Of a stretch of DNA of 64,000 nucleotides, positions 23,030-36,217 are shown piece after piece (within the stretch, counting starts at the first letter, position 1; each line of letters begins with the position of its first letter). The DNA comes from Glossina fuscipes (taxonomy: Eukaryota; Arthropoda; Insecta; Diptera; Glossinidae), in the NCBI RefSeq assembly GCF_014805625.2, contig NW_023998567.1, positions 1,337,078 through 1,401,077 on the forward strand. The letters are read 5' to 3'. The notes beneath the pieces were generated by a model. The model saw only the letters and a program-made list of their open reading frames with translations. It was not told the DNA's origin and searched no databases. Made by a program: the position numbers and the translations under genes.

Positions 23030-23240
23030 CGTCTTTCCATCATGTACATGCCAATATCCGGAGAGGCCGTTAATGGGATAAGCACAAAAATAGAAATGGT
23101 TCTCTTTTCTGCAGGCCGAAATTCACGACGGCTTTCCCTCATACATACAATACTATTCGGAAATGCCGTTATTGAGATAAAAAAAGGAAATTGTTTTGCT
23201 GTCCCAAATTCGCGTCGACTTTTCCCCATATATATACTAC
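23030..23240. repeat. Degenerate tandem repeat, about 85-99 bp unit, just over two copies
   Basis: Units begin at about 23030, 23129 and 23214, each with C-x-CTTTCCxxCAT. Units 1 and 2 share CGGAxAxGCCGTTAxTGxGATAA, a GAAATxGTT block and AAATTCxCGxCG in the same order. The third copy is cut after about 25 bases. Confidence 0.65.
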
Positions 23241-23769
23241 CTATAGGTCACTTTAACTGCTACCAAGTCAAACGCTATAAACTATAAGATATTACAAAGA
23301 TAAGATTCCACAAAGATATTCTACCGCGATTATAAAAGCCGTTAATATCACCAGAGTCAACGATCGACTCGGTGATAAAACACTAGTGCCACTGTGCTTA
23401 ATAAAAGATCAATGCCAAAAGCAAAATATAGAGGCAAAGTGCGTACTTCACACTCAAGATATCTTCGTTTCGTTAACCATATATAGTTTCATACCAAATA
23501 CGGTCGATATTAAATGTATAGCAACGATTGCTAATTCAGAGAAGTGCCGATATGATGCTGGAGACGTATTTGAGTTGGAATTTAGCGGGATTTTGTTTTT
23601 GCATTGAGGTTATATAAATTTGGTGACTTTTGAAATTTTATCAAATTACAAAATATAACTATGTACTATTCTAACGTTCTGTTAACTTAGGTTTCTATTT
23701 ATTAATAATACAACAACAACAAAAAGAATAAAATTCATGTCTAAATATATAAAAGAGGTGAATTAATAG
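23241..23769. other. No recognised gene
   Basis: A plus-strand open frame at 23386-23607 (73 codons, Cys-containing, unidentified) is the only notable item. Confidence 0.4.
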
Positions 23770-25090
23770 TTCTATTTACCAGCTTAATCAATAAGGAAAC
23801 ACCGAGGATAAATCCACGTTTCGCAAGTGACGGTAAAGGTAATAAAATCAGTCTATTTCCATAAGGAGCCAAAGAAACCAGCGTGTCCCACCCGCTAAGA
23901 ACAAAAAGCAGAAATTACTTTTGAACGATAGTCTTGAATCTACATAGGATCTATAGGAAGTAAATACACATTCAAGCGTTGGTGTGATTAAGCACGTCTA
24001 CAGTCTTTTTGTAATACAAAGATCGTCCAATTCTTTGAACTTAGCGTTAGTCTTTTTTAAAACAGACCTCAATATACAAACTAAAACAATTTCATTGATC
24101 AAATAGAACACCAAACTCCATTGACGAATCTAAATTCTCCAATTTTCGTTAATCTAAGAATTAAGCAGTATGGAACGAACTCCTCCTTGAGAATGAAAGC
24201 TTCTTACACTTTTTGAGATTTAATTTCATAAAATTAAACGACCACCATATAACCAAATCATTTAAGTCAATTTGAAGTTGATACCATTTTAATTAGAAAG
24301 TAAAAGAAGAAGAAAGCTTTACATCGTCATCGTACCTTAAGACATGGCTGGATTTAATCACCGAAGAGACATTGTTAATGTACAGGATAAACAGAAAGAA
24401 TTCTAAATGGCTTCTTTGAGGGCGCCTAACCTCACGAAAAAATGATAAGAAGTGATTGAGTTGAGCAGAACTTTAAGCGATCCGTTATGAACATCAGAGC
24501 TTGTCCATTTCAATGAGCATAAATAAAAGCCAGACGCCTATATCCATAATTTATGGCTCATTGAGTCAAACCCTTTCCTGAAATCTGTATACACAACATC
24601 GATGCGACTAGACTAGACTAGACCAGAGAAAACCAACTGAACTCTAAGAAGTTCGTAAGGGCTTTTCTCCCATTGAGGAACAACGCTGAAATGAGGAAAT
24701 AAAAAACTTGATAGCCAAAACTAATTCCTAAGTAACAATTTGTTAATATAATTTAAGTAAGACACGCAACTCGGCAATGCCTCTATAGTTATCAGCCAGA
24801 CGTCTGTTTCCAAATTTGTGAAGTGGAGTAAGGAGGATACTCTTCCAACACAAAGTTGACAAAAACAACAAAAAATGCTTTCAAAGAAAGATTATAAATC
24901 TTTGAGGTAACTTCACATAGTTCTTCAGAGTATAACTGGAGTATACATAAAGAAATGGCACGGGATCCAAATTTACAATCACATTTAAGTGATATTAAAC
25001 CTCGTTATACGTCATTTTCGTTGCTGACGAAATTCAGAATCAAAATTGAGCTTGTCATTTGGTATGCGTAATTACCAGTCAAATAATAAC
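23770..25090 (-). mobile_element. NLR-2 LINE, copy D (partial, reverse transcriptase part)
   Basis: On the minus strand this aligns with copy A from about 6650 to 7850. Landmarks are a GGATCC(C/T)G-type block near 24965 (A: 6725), a SKAFD-like region near 24560, the YADD-region match near 24335 (A: 7265), and the ORF2 end near 23790. It shares long blocks with copy C as well. Stops are everywhere. The 5' portion of the element and its 3' UTR are missing. Confidence 0.72.
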
Positions 25091-28060
25091 CACCAGAAGA
25101 TAAGTTTTGTCGGTTTGCGGACTATCAAAGGACATCCTTCAGCTGCGGAAACCACCTGAGTCCACTGTGTAAAAGTATTGCAGTTTAAATGTTAAATTTT
25201 TTAAAACTCGACTTTTTTTTTTATTCATTTGTCCACTAACTATAAAGCCACATTACGCGGTTATGTAGATACATTTCATGCACAAAAATAACGTAAGCGA
25301 ATACACCGTTCAACTAGATGCTAATGTAATCATCTCGCTCTATAAAGTCCGTGAGCGTGTGATTTTTAGGCTTGATGCTATAAAAAAAACCTGCTATATA
25401 GTTAACAATACTTTGAAGCCTTTGAAGTTATAACTAGGGCTCCCGGAAAAGATTTTAGAAGCAGATATATGTTTAGATTCTTCGGTTTTCGGAGCGTAGG
25501 ATAATCTTTAGCAGAGACAGTGTCAATATGGTCGCCAGAGTTGAGTGATCAAAGATTACCGCAACACATTGCAATGGAATACCCATATTTTAATTTCAGG
25601 TACTTTAATATTGAAGCTGAATGGCCAAGCATGTAAAGTAAAGATTGAAAATTGAAAGTTTTTATGTGAGAAATTTCCTTTGATGTATGCTTGCTTGGAT
25701 TAGCTTGTTAAGATATCCAGGCATTCAAAATTACGTTAAAGTGGCATTTAAGTTCCCCTCGGATTATATCTTCAGCCAGTAAATTACCAAAACGCGTGTA
25801 CTTCCAACAGTTGCTTACAAGATTTTTTTCTTTTATTTGTCTTTCTTATCATTATTATTTTACTTGATGGTTCTCGTTGCTTTGTTTTCATTTTATTGCT
25901 GATTAGACTATTTGAAACAATTTAAAGCATTGAATTGTTTGTAGGCCTCTCTTATTGATGCTTCATCATTTTTGAAGTGGGATCGCATCAAATATAATAT
26001 AATCAAAAATCATTTGAAGATTAAAAGTTAAAAGATGAGAGCTTCAACTTAGCCCTCGAATGTTTTTCGTAATGTTTTTGTGAATGAAGCGCGGTATTAC
26101 GCGCGGTCCGGCGGGCACCCTATTCGTATCATCTTGTAATCCTTCCTGTTCAATATAGGTTAGAGACTCAATTGCATAAACGTTCAATTGCATAAATCAT
26201 TAGGTAAATCTGCAACTTGGAGTGGAACGGATTGTAATCAGCGTAATCGACAGTAACCACTTTCGAGCAGAACTGTGTAGGCTTTCCTTGTCGAGCCAAG
26301 CTAGCAACCGAATCAACTGTCAACGAGCGATAAGACTGGCATCTGGTGGTGATAGGCACGCATTGGGTTGTTATTCTGGTATTACGGTAACATTATATAG
26401 AACATACTACAGTTTTTGCATGCAAAGTGGGGCCAAGAAAAAAAAACGATACAATTATGGCTGTTAACTAGAATACCGACATCGTGTCAAGGCTCATATA
26501 TGTTGACGCACTTCAACGAAATGCCTAAATGAACCAGAATTGAAAGTAATGCTTGTCTCCTTATTAAGTGGTAGTATGTGTTCGTATCTTTTAAATATGT
26601 CCTTTAGAACCGTGTTTAGCGACACCGCATAGAAGCCAAAATATGAAATGCAATAATGTTCATTGCAAAACTAGGAAGAGATGCTTTGGTGCGTATGTAA
26701 ACATTAGCATCTAAGCTAAGCTTTTACTTTGAGGCCACGATTTTTGTTTGAAGAACGAAAGAGTATATATAAAACACTAAAAATGTGAAAATTCCGAAAT
26801 AGTTCCAGACCAATCAATCAGTGAATGTTCATAATACGTGTCACATGGCGATGGCCAGAAAAGTTAGACAGAGACACCTAGCAGGTAGTCGAGATCTAGG
26901 TGGTATGTGCTCTATCGACTGAGGGTGTGCATGCTAGAGCAATGAACGCACACCAATCTAAACTGAACTACGGCCTACCACATTGGGAACTGAACGAGGG
27001 TACTTCGACTTGATTGTTACGCTTTTTAATTAGTTAAGTACCCGGTAGTCCAAACAGCTTCATAATGTTCGCATACATTAAAAAATGGAAAATTTGGAAA
27101 GTAACCATGGAAAGTTTTAACCTCCGCATGTTATTTACATGGCCGTGCTGATTTTTGTTCAGGCGCCTCCTAACTAAAGCGAATAGGAAAAGAAATAAGA
27201 ACATCTTCCAAATTTGCACTTTAAATTTTTATTTTTTAATCTATTTATTAGTTCTATTTCATTAACATATTTAATAATAGAATTAAATATATTACTACGA
27301 AAATACCACATTTGATGATTTGAGTTTTTAAGAAAATCAGTCGATTTTCTGATACGGCAAACTCCAAATAATGGGAAAAACAAGTACACATTTATGACGC
27401 GTTACCTCTGTCGTGCAGATGGCGACCGGTGAAAAGATAATAAATGATGATGAACTATGAAATCAGCTAAAAGTAAATTGTTTCTAAAAAGACATATAAG
27501 CACAAAATTTGTGGAATGCAAAGTCGGAGAAATTTGAGTCGAGAGAGATAAGTCAAGAGACTTGAATTGCAATATTCGAACGGACAGGAATTAGAACTAG
27601 AATAGAAGTTCCTGTAAATAATTTGTAAATAGATGTAAGAATTTTATATAAAACCTATGCTATTACAAAAAACATTAACTTAATTTTAAAAGGAGTTAAA
27701 TAAAAACATAAAATCATTGGAAAACGGTTTACTTTACATATATATATCGCGAACATAATATCTGATGCTTCCTAAACGTGTTATATGATAGATTGCCATT
27801 CTTATTAGTCATTAATGAGTTTTTTGCCAATTTTTATTAATTCACCGTCGTGTAATGTGTCTTTATTTTATAGCGTGATTGGTAAAACAATGGAGATTGT
27901 TATTTACTTTGATTATTTACCTACAGACATATTTTGGACAATTTTATTTAAATTTCAAATAATAGTAATTTTCCATCCCTTTTACTATTTCTGCTTTATT
28001 CGTTCACCGTGAACGATAGCAACGGAAGCTGTAATGAAAGTCACACACAAAGCGTTGTAA
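25091..28060. other. No recognised gene
   Basis: Open frames at 26222-26467 (plus), 27219-27034 and 27389-27174 (minus), and 27815-28012 (plus) are short and unassigned. No repeats matching the rest of the window were seen by eye. Confidence 0.45.
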
Positions 28061-28471
28061 AACCAACATCAACTTCCGCCTTCGTTCGAAGCAAACATAA
28101 CTGAAGTGATACATAGCAATCTTCCAGAAACACGAGCAAATTATCTTTTACTAAGTGAAGCTCCTTTTAAAAGTAAATATACATTTATGACACAAAGATT
28201 ACCAAATGGAATTAAAACGTTTAGAAAAGACGATACCATATTTATACTCTACTGTAGACAACAACATGATCATGTGTTGTCATCTTCAGACAATTTTCAA
28301 GTTACATTAAATCTAAAAAAATCTAAAAAGAATACCCATTGTGAGTTTTGCGGAGTTAATAAAACTCGCATGGAATCGTTGTTTGCATCTTTGATGGACA
28401 GCTCAAATGATATTTTAAAGCTAATCTTCTCTGACGGTTCTGGTCTAATTAACATTAAACCTAGTTTATAA
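28061..28471 (+). CDS. Unidentified 136-codon open frame with a C-x-x-C
   Basis: The frame is open from the stop at 28058 to TAA at 28469-28471 and has no low-complexity bias. It includes RLPNGIKTFRKDDTIFILYC, a Lys-rich patch with HCEFCGVNKTRMESLF, and an end reading LIFSDGSGLINIKP. No ATG lies near the start, so it looks like a terminal exon or the 3' part of a gene. A possible splice acceptor upstream could not be fixed. I do not recognise it. The P-N-G-x-K-T-F-R-K-D-x-T beta-hairpin style vaguely recalls repeats in axonemal proteins such as SPAG17, which is only a guess. Confidence 0.35.
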   Translation, partial: NQHQLPPSFEANITEVIHSNLPETRANYLLLSEAPFKSKYTFMTQRLPNGIKTFRKDDTIFILYCRQQHDHVLSSSDNFQVTLNLKKSKKNTHCEFCGVNKTRMESLFASLMDSSNDILKLIFSDGSGLINIKPSL

Positions 28472-31400
28472 AAAGTCGAAATACCCTACAATAGTAATAC
28501 TCCTCAATACGAATTGCGCAAATATTTTTAACTATTGTACGATTGTACAAGTATTTCAAGGACAACTGTTATGGAAGACGTATATGTAGTAACACGAATT
28601 ATTCCAAAGCTAAAAATATGTTAATAAGGTTTTATTATTAAAAAATCATTTGTACGCGACTTATCATTTTCAAAACTGAACCATGTTTATATAGAGTATG
28701 AAGCCATGGAGAGGTAATGCAAATTGCATTTTAAGCTAATGATATTGTAATCAACAATGAAAGCAAAGCTTCCAAAATATACCAAGTTTTTCTTACAGAT
28801 TAAGCCGTTCTACACGTAATTACTACTACTGACACTATCTGATTATAGAAAGTCAACAGGAAGAAGGTTCGGGTGAAGTCCTTATAAGGCGTTCGAAATG
28901 TATGGAAATAAAGGTACAACAATACGCGATTGTAAAACAGGAGAGCAATTTGCATTTTACAGATGGCAAAACGTGAGCTAGTGACTTCGCATTTGCTAAA
29001 AAACATTAGAAGTTATTGCAAGCAATTTGGTATGAAAAGTGGTGTAAACCGATCGCAGAACATATCCACAATACACGATAAGACCAAGTCAGTTTGCAAA
29101 AGCAAAAAAGTTGGATTTTTTGTCGTCACTTATAAATCACAACAGATACAATATGGTTTGCCACCCTGCAGTAGAAAATATAAAAGAATCAGTCACGCTC
29201 ATCTAATGTTATAGAATGTTGGAACTTAAATCTCTTTTCTGAAGCGTTTGCAACCTACAGAAGAGGGGGCGTCCTAGGTTATCTGCATAAAAATGGGAAA
29301 AAACGGCCTCTTTCCCGACGAGTAAAGAGTGTCGAAAATGTACTTTTTGAATATTAGAGATTCGGCCACAGTCGAATAAAATTTATTCACTTGTTTCTTT
29401 CGCATTTTTTAAATGAGAGTTGAAAATTAGTTATGTCAATCTAAAATCTCCATTAAAAATAAAAACTTGAAAATTGGCATATTAAATTTAACCTTAAGTG
29501 GAAGTACCGTTAAATTGCGGTGTAGCAAACCATCGCAGCAAAGGTATAGCAATAAATTACATTTATGCGACTAAATAAAAAAGAAAGTAATATTTTTAAG
29601 TGGACTATGCAAACGTATAGGTGCATCTTATTTTTGTACTCTCTGGTAAGAGCTATGAATTTCTGAGTGAATGAAAACTAGTTTGACATTTACGCTATTT
29701 TCTTTTATGCATGCTGCGTGCGTTTAAAAACATTAGCACTAGAAGTACTCACCTCAGCTTTCATAGCGTCTAACATAATCTCTTTTTAAACAATTTTTCA
29801 CTAATTGCTACTAGTTTTTGTTGTTTGCCTTGGCCAGTATAAAAGTTTAAGGAAGTTTAATAAATGCTTTTTTTTAATATAAACGAAAAAAGTTCACCGC
29901 AACGACGCTCTTTTAATGGGTCAATGAATTACTTTTGACAAGCGCTAAGATGTATTTTTTTGCCAAAAACTTAAGTATGTTTTCTTTAAAAATATCACTT
30001 TCATCACCGAATCGCCGGATTTAATTTAATAAAAAAATTCGGCGTTAGAGCTTCAAGGAAGTGTTGCTATGTGAATAATTAATAAAACTGTTTTAAATAA
30101 ATAATAAGATTATGTTTTCGCAATTTTGCTAGACAACACAGCTATGAGTTGGAGCTCCAAATTTCAGGGTTTATGAGTTTTTCAGCTAATAATTTCCTAT
30201 GTTTCGTTTAAGTTCACGAAATTTGCTAAAACGCGACGACCTGCTTTAACACAAAGATCATTAGGCAGAGACACAAAGAACTAAGCAAAGTATAAAGCCG
30301 TTGCATACGCGATTAAAACGTGCAGAAAGCTTCACTAGGTTACTCAACCATAGACATTGAAGTAATATAGACATTATGAAGTTCTTTGATTAACGCAAGC
30401 ACAAGTAAGCTCTCTTTTTAGTAAGTCATTAGCTAAGCTAGAGTGAGAAAATTTCATGCACATTAAATAAGAGATATCGGAATTTTTGCGCGCTCATTTC
30501 AATTTTCTCACGTTTTTACGAAGATCTTCCGGGGGAAGAGAAAGAGCGAAAACACACTGGATCAGGCGTATAAAAGTCATTTGAAAATGCGGGTCCTATC
30601 CCAAAAAAATCGTACAGCTTTCACAAACCGAAGTGAGATATATTAAGGCTCATTTAAGACATTATAATAAAAAGAAGTAAAAATGGGGTTTGTCTCAATA
30701 ACGTTCAATGGTTTTAAACTAAGTTTAAAATATATCAGGTCATAAACACTATTGCATGAATGCAAATGCACCACGTCAAAACACTATGTCAAAATACATT
30801 TTGTCAGGAATTTTTATTAAGGATATATAAGCATCTTTCCAAAACAGTGCGCGTACATCGAACGGCCAAGTAATATAAGAATGAAAATGAAAACAAGAAA
30901 AACGTTGCAAAGCGAATTTTAAGTATGGTCTAACGCAGATTGTCTTCTATTGGTGGTTGTGAATGTACAAGTAAGAGAAAATCCGATACAAAAATAAATT
31001 AAAACAATTTAAAATAATTAGTTTTCATGAAATAAGTTGGAAAGTAGATTTTGAAAACATCAATTGATTTCGTAAATTTATATATTTATATAGATGACCC
31101 TCTTCGTCTCACTACCATTGACAGTGTCCGAATATAACCAACGTTTATTAAGATTTTTACCACCTAGAAAGTTTTAAGGTAAGGTGCATTTTGTGTTTAA
31201 AAGTCTTTGAATAAGTATTGCGTTTAATATTGTAGAGTGGATAAAATACAAAGCTCTTACAGTGTTTCTAATTAACATTAAATTAAATATGGTGAACAAT
31301 TCACGACAAAATGATTGCACTTCTTGAGCAAAGAAATATTACCATTCGCAAAAGAAGTATGATTTAATCTAATATATATCAACGTTTTTAGAAATAATTC

Positions 31401-32979
31401 GGCAGTTCCTCGACAAATATAAATATTTAATTTTTGAACAAACCAGTTCGCATGCAATAAAGAGGAGTTTCCGTATGTGTAAAAAAAGCTTGCCTATTGG
31501 AAACGTGAATTTAAATTACTTGTCAAGGTCCTCCACAGAAAAAAGGCATTGAAGAGTGCATATGGAATGAACCGAAACCAAGAATTTAAAGCGAAGAGGA
31601 TTTTACTTCGAATAAAAGGAACTAATGACACTTCTTTTCATTATAAGCACGTGTTCTAAAGTAAAACCTAATCAATTAAAAGCTCTTATTCGCAATTTGA
31701 AATAAAAACAAAACCATAAATGATAGCATATTTTTTATATATTAGGTACTGCTTTGTGCCGTTTTCCATGCTTTTATTTAGCTTGTTCATGTGACAGAAA
31801 AACTTCCATTCGAAATTTCGGGCACTTCCAAGTATGTAATCTTGCCGAAATCGTGCACCTACCTTTAGTTAAGATGACAAAACGATGTGGAAAAGAAATT
31901 GTTGTCTACTTTCAGGTATTCGATAAGTTAGCTGCACTATTTCTAAATTAAATATGGTGGACACGACAACGTAATGGGTTAGTTTTTCTTAACAGTGCAA
32001 TCGTGAATAAGAAGGGTTGGAGAATGGAATTCGAAAAACTAAGGATGTTAATTAATATACCACGGCGACGTGTTTGATTAATTTTCTCTTAACAATCCCG
32101 TCGATACGGACGTCAAATAAAGGAAATTGGATAGCGGAACAAGAATTGCAGCCTAAAAAGCAAAAAATAAATTAGATAAAAATTTTTTTTTAACTGAAGT
32201 TTTTTTAAGTGGACTAAAAAATGGAAAATAAATTTTATCCCAGCCACTTTTATGTGGCTATAGACAACATCGAGGGGCACTTAAGAAGAGTTAATGTGTA
32301 AAAAATTAGCTACTAAGAAAAAATATGGGTAATTAGTCTTGAGAAAAAAAATGCTCAGTGTGTATAAGGTCAATAAAAAACCGTGGTTTTAAGTTAAGAG
32401 AACGATAAAGTTTCGATTAACGTTTTGTTTGCCATTTAATAAAATCAAAATTTAAAAAAGATGAACATTTCGTTTCGTTGACGTTGATTTGGACAAAAAT
32501 TTTATCTAATCAAGATCGTTGAGAAAATATTGTCTGAAGACGTAACCATTTTAATTAACCATGATTGTATGTGTGATTAATTGAAAGATTATATATTAGA
32601 ATAGTTATCGAAGAAAAAGATCAATCGATTTATGATATAAGCAAACAAAAACGATATGAACGATTGAGAACAGAACGTCATTATTGCTTTGTCATCAAAA
32701 ACTCGATGCAAAATAATTTTTTTTTATATTGAGCAAAAAAAAAGTTATCGGTATTTTGAAAGAAAAACAAACAAGAAGTTTAGCCTACACTGAAAATTAG
32801 AGCAAACGTTGGATAGCGCCGTAGAAATGTGTGCGATTTTTCCTAGCTTCTTTGGATTGTAGCAGCTCTTTCACTTTCCCTATAGCTTTTCCTTTGCATA
32901 TGCTTTTTTACAAACACAGTTCTAAGGAAGCATACGGTTAACTAAATCCAATGTTGTTTTACAGAGATTATAACGAGTA
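28472..32979. other. Long gene-poor, AT-rich stretch
   Basis: About 4.5 kb with no recognised family on either strand. The longest open frames (28963-29214 and 31754-31951, plus) lack any motif I know. Homopolymer A and T runs are frequent. Confidence 0.5.
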
Positions 32980-34110
32980 CCATAAACATATTTTTAGAAA
33001 TACACATATTATAATAATAACTCTTAAAACAGCAATGGTAATAAATATCGCGTTGAAAATAACAATAACCGTGGAAGAGGTCGTAATAACTTCAGGAGAA
33101 ATTACCGAAAAGGTAATAGCAATACTGCAAATAAGAATACTAGGCTTATAAGTGAAAACTACCCGGAAATGTAGCAAGCCCCCTGAATATACAGCCCCCT
33201 AACTGTCGATCTTTTTTTGTTGGTACAGGAGCAGATGTTTCAGTTGTTAAACTTGATAAGTTTCTCAACCAACAGATAAATGAAAATGTCACCCAGAAGT
33301 TCTGGTCAGGCATTAACATCCACTTTAAGAATGACATATACCGATTTTCAATGAAGATATTCTCACAAGACACGCATTTTACGTCGTAGACAATAACTTC
33401 TCTATTTCTGTAGACGGAATTATAGGAATGGATTTTAGAAGGAGATATGATTGTATTCTGAAATACCAGGGAGATTAGGATTTTATCATACTGAGGTCTG
33501 ATACTTCCCTTCATATATCGCAATTCCGCTGATGAATGCCTCAGACGTAAATTCTCTGTCCCTTCTCGCAAGGTCAGAATGGATACGACTTACCAATATT
33601 GACTCCAATGAAGATAAATTCTTAATTACATATTAGATGATTTGGCCACCCATTTACGTTGCAAAAACTATCGCTTAAAAATTTAAATCTATGGTTCGAA
33701 TAGTAAATCCAACGGCCACAAATTTAATTTTTAAAAATATACACATGCGAACGGAGTGTCTACACGATTACAATATTGCCCAGTTGAAAAATAATCTTAA
33801 TAATAATGAGAAAAAATTGAGAAGACTCTCCAAAAATGTTCTAGAATTTGTCAACGAATAATCAAAAACGCTTTGTTATGAATATATTGAGATTTTTGCG
33901 CCGAAAACATCAATAATAGGTGGTAATAATTTTTAAGGGTAAAAGCTCAAACTGCGCGATAAGCAACCCGTTCATTTAAAGAATTTCATCATGTCTTACT
34001 GGAAGAAGATTGCAGAGACATTACATCTTTTTCAGCAGAAAAGGGTCGTTCTGATTCAAGAGATTACCGCATGGTACAAAAATCGCTCTCAAATTATTTG
34101 AAAAAATACC
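32980..34110 (+). pseudogene. Gypsy fragment (Mdg3/blastopia-like): gag end, protease, start of reverse transcriptase
   Basis: An Asn/Arg-rich gag tail at about 33040-33170 (NNNNRGRGRNNFRRNYRKGN) leads to a retroviral-type protease near 33210: FFVGTGADVSVVKL. The catalytic triplet is normally D-T/S-G, and here the Asp is Gly. A shifted frame gives FYVVDNNFSISVDGIIGMDF near 33380. The linker to reverse transcriptase reads MRTECLHDYNIAQLKNNLNN near 33745, then EYIEIFAPKTSIIGGNNF and KLKLRDKQPVHLKNF near 33880-33980, typical of the Mdg3/blastopia branch. The reverse transcriptase core is missing. No LTR was seen. It differs from the gypsy at 36012-40455. Confidence 0.75.
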
Positions 34111-34935
34111 CAACCTTTCCTGTAGATGAACGATTTAATCGTTATTCGTTGTTCAACTGAACACATCTTACAAAATCGTACACATATGACGAATATATAA
34201 AATATTTAAAGCTACATCCTGATAGACCCTCATTTTGTTTGGACATAAATGCACAAAAAAAACCATTTTGCTGGATGACACTAAATTCTTAATAATAAAG
34301 GACTATCCAACATCAAAGGGTGGTCATGAAACCACGTGCTTTGTTGTATTTTGTAATTATTATAGGAGATTTGTTCTCAACTTTGGTTAATATTGAAGGC
34401 ACTTGATCTACAAGAATGCCATTTCGTAATTGGATGTATCAAGAGAATTAGAACCTTGCCGCTTCCTTTGCTGTTGAAGTCGACCGGAACTTACGATGGG
34501 TTTCTTTGTTATTGTTAGCAAAGGTTATTAGAGTTTTTTTTTTTCTTTAATCACTTGAATTTTTGATTTCTTTTCACTTATTTATTATTATTATATTTTT
34601 CTTCTTTTTTTATAGAAATTTTATTATTATTTTTCCTTTTGGAATAACAGGATTCCTTTGAATTATCCTTTTGGGCAATGAAGCTTTTCTCACCACTGCA
34701 GTCCGTAGTGTCTCGGTCCTTTCTTCATTGGAACATCTGCTCGTGCGCCAGTTAAATAAGTTTTTTATTTATTCATTGGGTTTGATGAAAACACAATTTA
34801 TTTCTTTACGAATCCTTTATAAAAAAAACACAAATATTTTAATTTTTATTTGATTTAAGATTTGTTTTTATGTGAAGAATTTAAGATGTTAATGCAGTTG
34901 ATGTCTGATACTAAACTGTCTTAGTCTTAACAAAT
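34111..34935. other. No recognised gene
   Basis: A short frame near 34075-34160 (YPTFPVDERFNRYSLFN) and 34671-34853 are open but unassigned. T-rich runs lie between 34530 and 34640. Confidence 0.4.
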
Positions 34936-34947
34936 TACTTTATAGGA

Positions 34948-35129
34948 GTTATCCGCCTGAGTGGCCGAAGGCGAGGAATCTCGACTAGCAACTCAATGGT
35001 CGTGGGTTCGAATCTCAAGTGCGATAGAGTTTTTAATGAAAGTCGATAGCCTTAGATGCTAGTGCTTTAAGAGTTTAGTCTTAGAATTTATTTCTCTGGC
35101 CAAATTAATAATAATAATAATAATAATAA
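34948..35129 (+). mobile_element. tRNA-derived SINE, copy 2
   Basis: This is the better-preserved SINE copy. A tRNA-like D-arm region GAGTGGCCGAAGGCG starts at 34959 and a B box GGTTCGAATCT lies at 35005-35015, as in Ser/Leu-type tRNAs. A unique body follows, then a LINE-like 3' end (GTCGATAGCCTTAGATGCTA), then (TAA)n to 35129. A perfect 12-bp target duplication, TACTTTATAGGA, flanks it at 34936-34947 and 35130-35141. The internal promoter elements would recruit RNA polymerase III; this is known for tRNA-derived SINEs and inferred here. Confidence 0.93.
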
Positions 35130-35141
35130 TACTTTATAGGA

Positions 35142-36011
35142 AACCTTTGGGTTATCCAATAATCGACAGTCGGCACTTATATCGAAAACGGAATAATTCT
35201 TATAGTAGCGTGCAGTATGAGATTGCTGGGAGGTGTTTATAGTAGGGTGCAACGTGAGATTGGGGAGAAGTATTTACAATGAGTTCGTATGACACTAATT
35301 GTTTATGAAATTCTACGTTTGTTTATTTTATTTACTAGGGTGGTTCGTGAATTTATGCTCTTTGCTAGGATGGTGCTCAACTTCTATATTGGTTTTGCCT
35401 TGTGTACATATACAGCTTCTACACTTATAACAATGCTATTTGCTAACAATGTTGTGACCCCATGTTGTCGTTGGGTACCGCTTTTATAATAATATTGTTT
35501 GCCTTTATCCTAATTGCCTGTACAAAACGTTTGAACTGCATTAATTTTACGGCTACGCGAAAGTGCCACTTAATGAGGGTAGCGTACGTGCCTTTTCGCC
35601 TTTATTCCTATGGGATAAGCGATTTGTTAGGGGATTGTAAGGGTAATGGGACATTAAAGCTTCGGCAACTAGGACATGTATCTACGCATAGAAAAAAAAT
35701 TTTTTGATGTAAATTTTATCTCTTGGTCAATCTATAAGTTAGAAATGGCAGTCGACTTGATTCAACTATTTTAATAGCTACACTTGATCTATTCTGAAAC
35801 TGATTATCATAATCATAGATGCCTTAATTTGAATGTTTCCACATCAGAAATTCAAATTATCTCTAGAAAGATACTGCACTTCATAAACACACTGACAGAA
35901 ATATAATTTTAAACAAAATTATATCCAAAACTTTTTTAAAAACCTGTAAATAACACACACGGCAAAGGTCGTTGCTTTTTTTGTAATATTTTTTTTTAAA
36001 GTTGGCGGTGG
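35142..36011. other. No recognised gene
   Basis: Overlapping open frames at 35289-35489 and 35462-35707 are hydrophobic and unassigned. A short GTGCCACTT patch near 35560 faintly recalls repeat R-A. Confidence 0.4.
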
Positions 36012-36182
36012 TGATATTTTATTTATGGAAAGATTTCCTATGAATCTTTGCAAGTGACTGAGTTTTAATAGCGCATTACCCTACGCTGCTTGGCTTCAGA
36101 ACGCCAAGTCAATCTGCTTCATAAAATGCCAATCAAGTTCGGCTAGAAGCAGTCCCTATAAATTTAGGCGGATGGAAAGCCA
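36012..36182 (-). repeat. Gypsy 3' LTR
   Basis: Reads TGGCTTTCCATCCGCC... to ...AAATATCA on the minus strand. It shares the long block CTTCAGAACGCCAAGTC plus ATCTGCTTCATAAAATGCC with the other LTR. Confidence 0.8.
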
Positions 36183-36217
36183 CTATGCTCTTACCGTTTT
36201 AGGGAAAAAATTGTTAA

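Noticed and set aside
22709..23229. Minus-strand open frames rich in Thr and His
   Set aside because: They arise from the GT-rich tract and the tandem repeat; no start context or homologous pattern.
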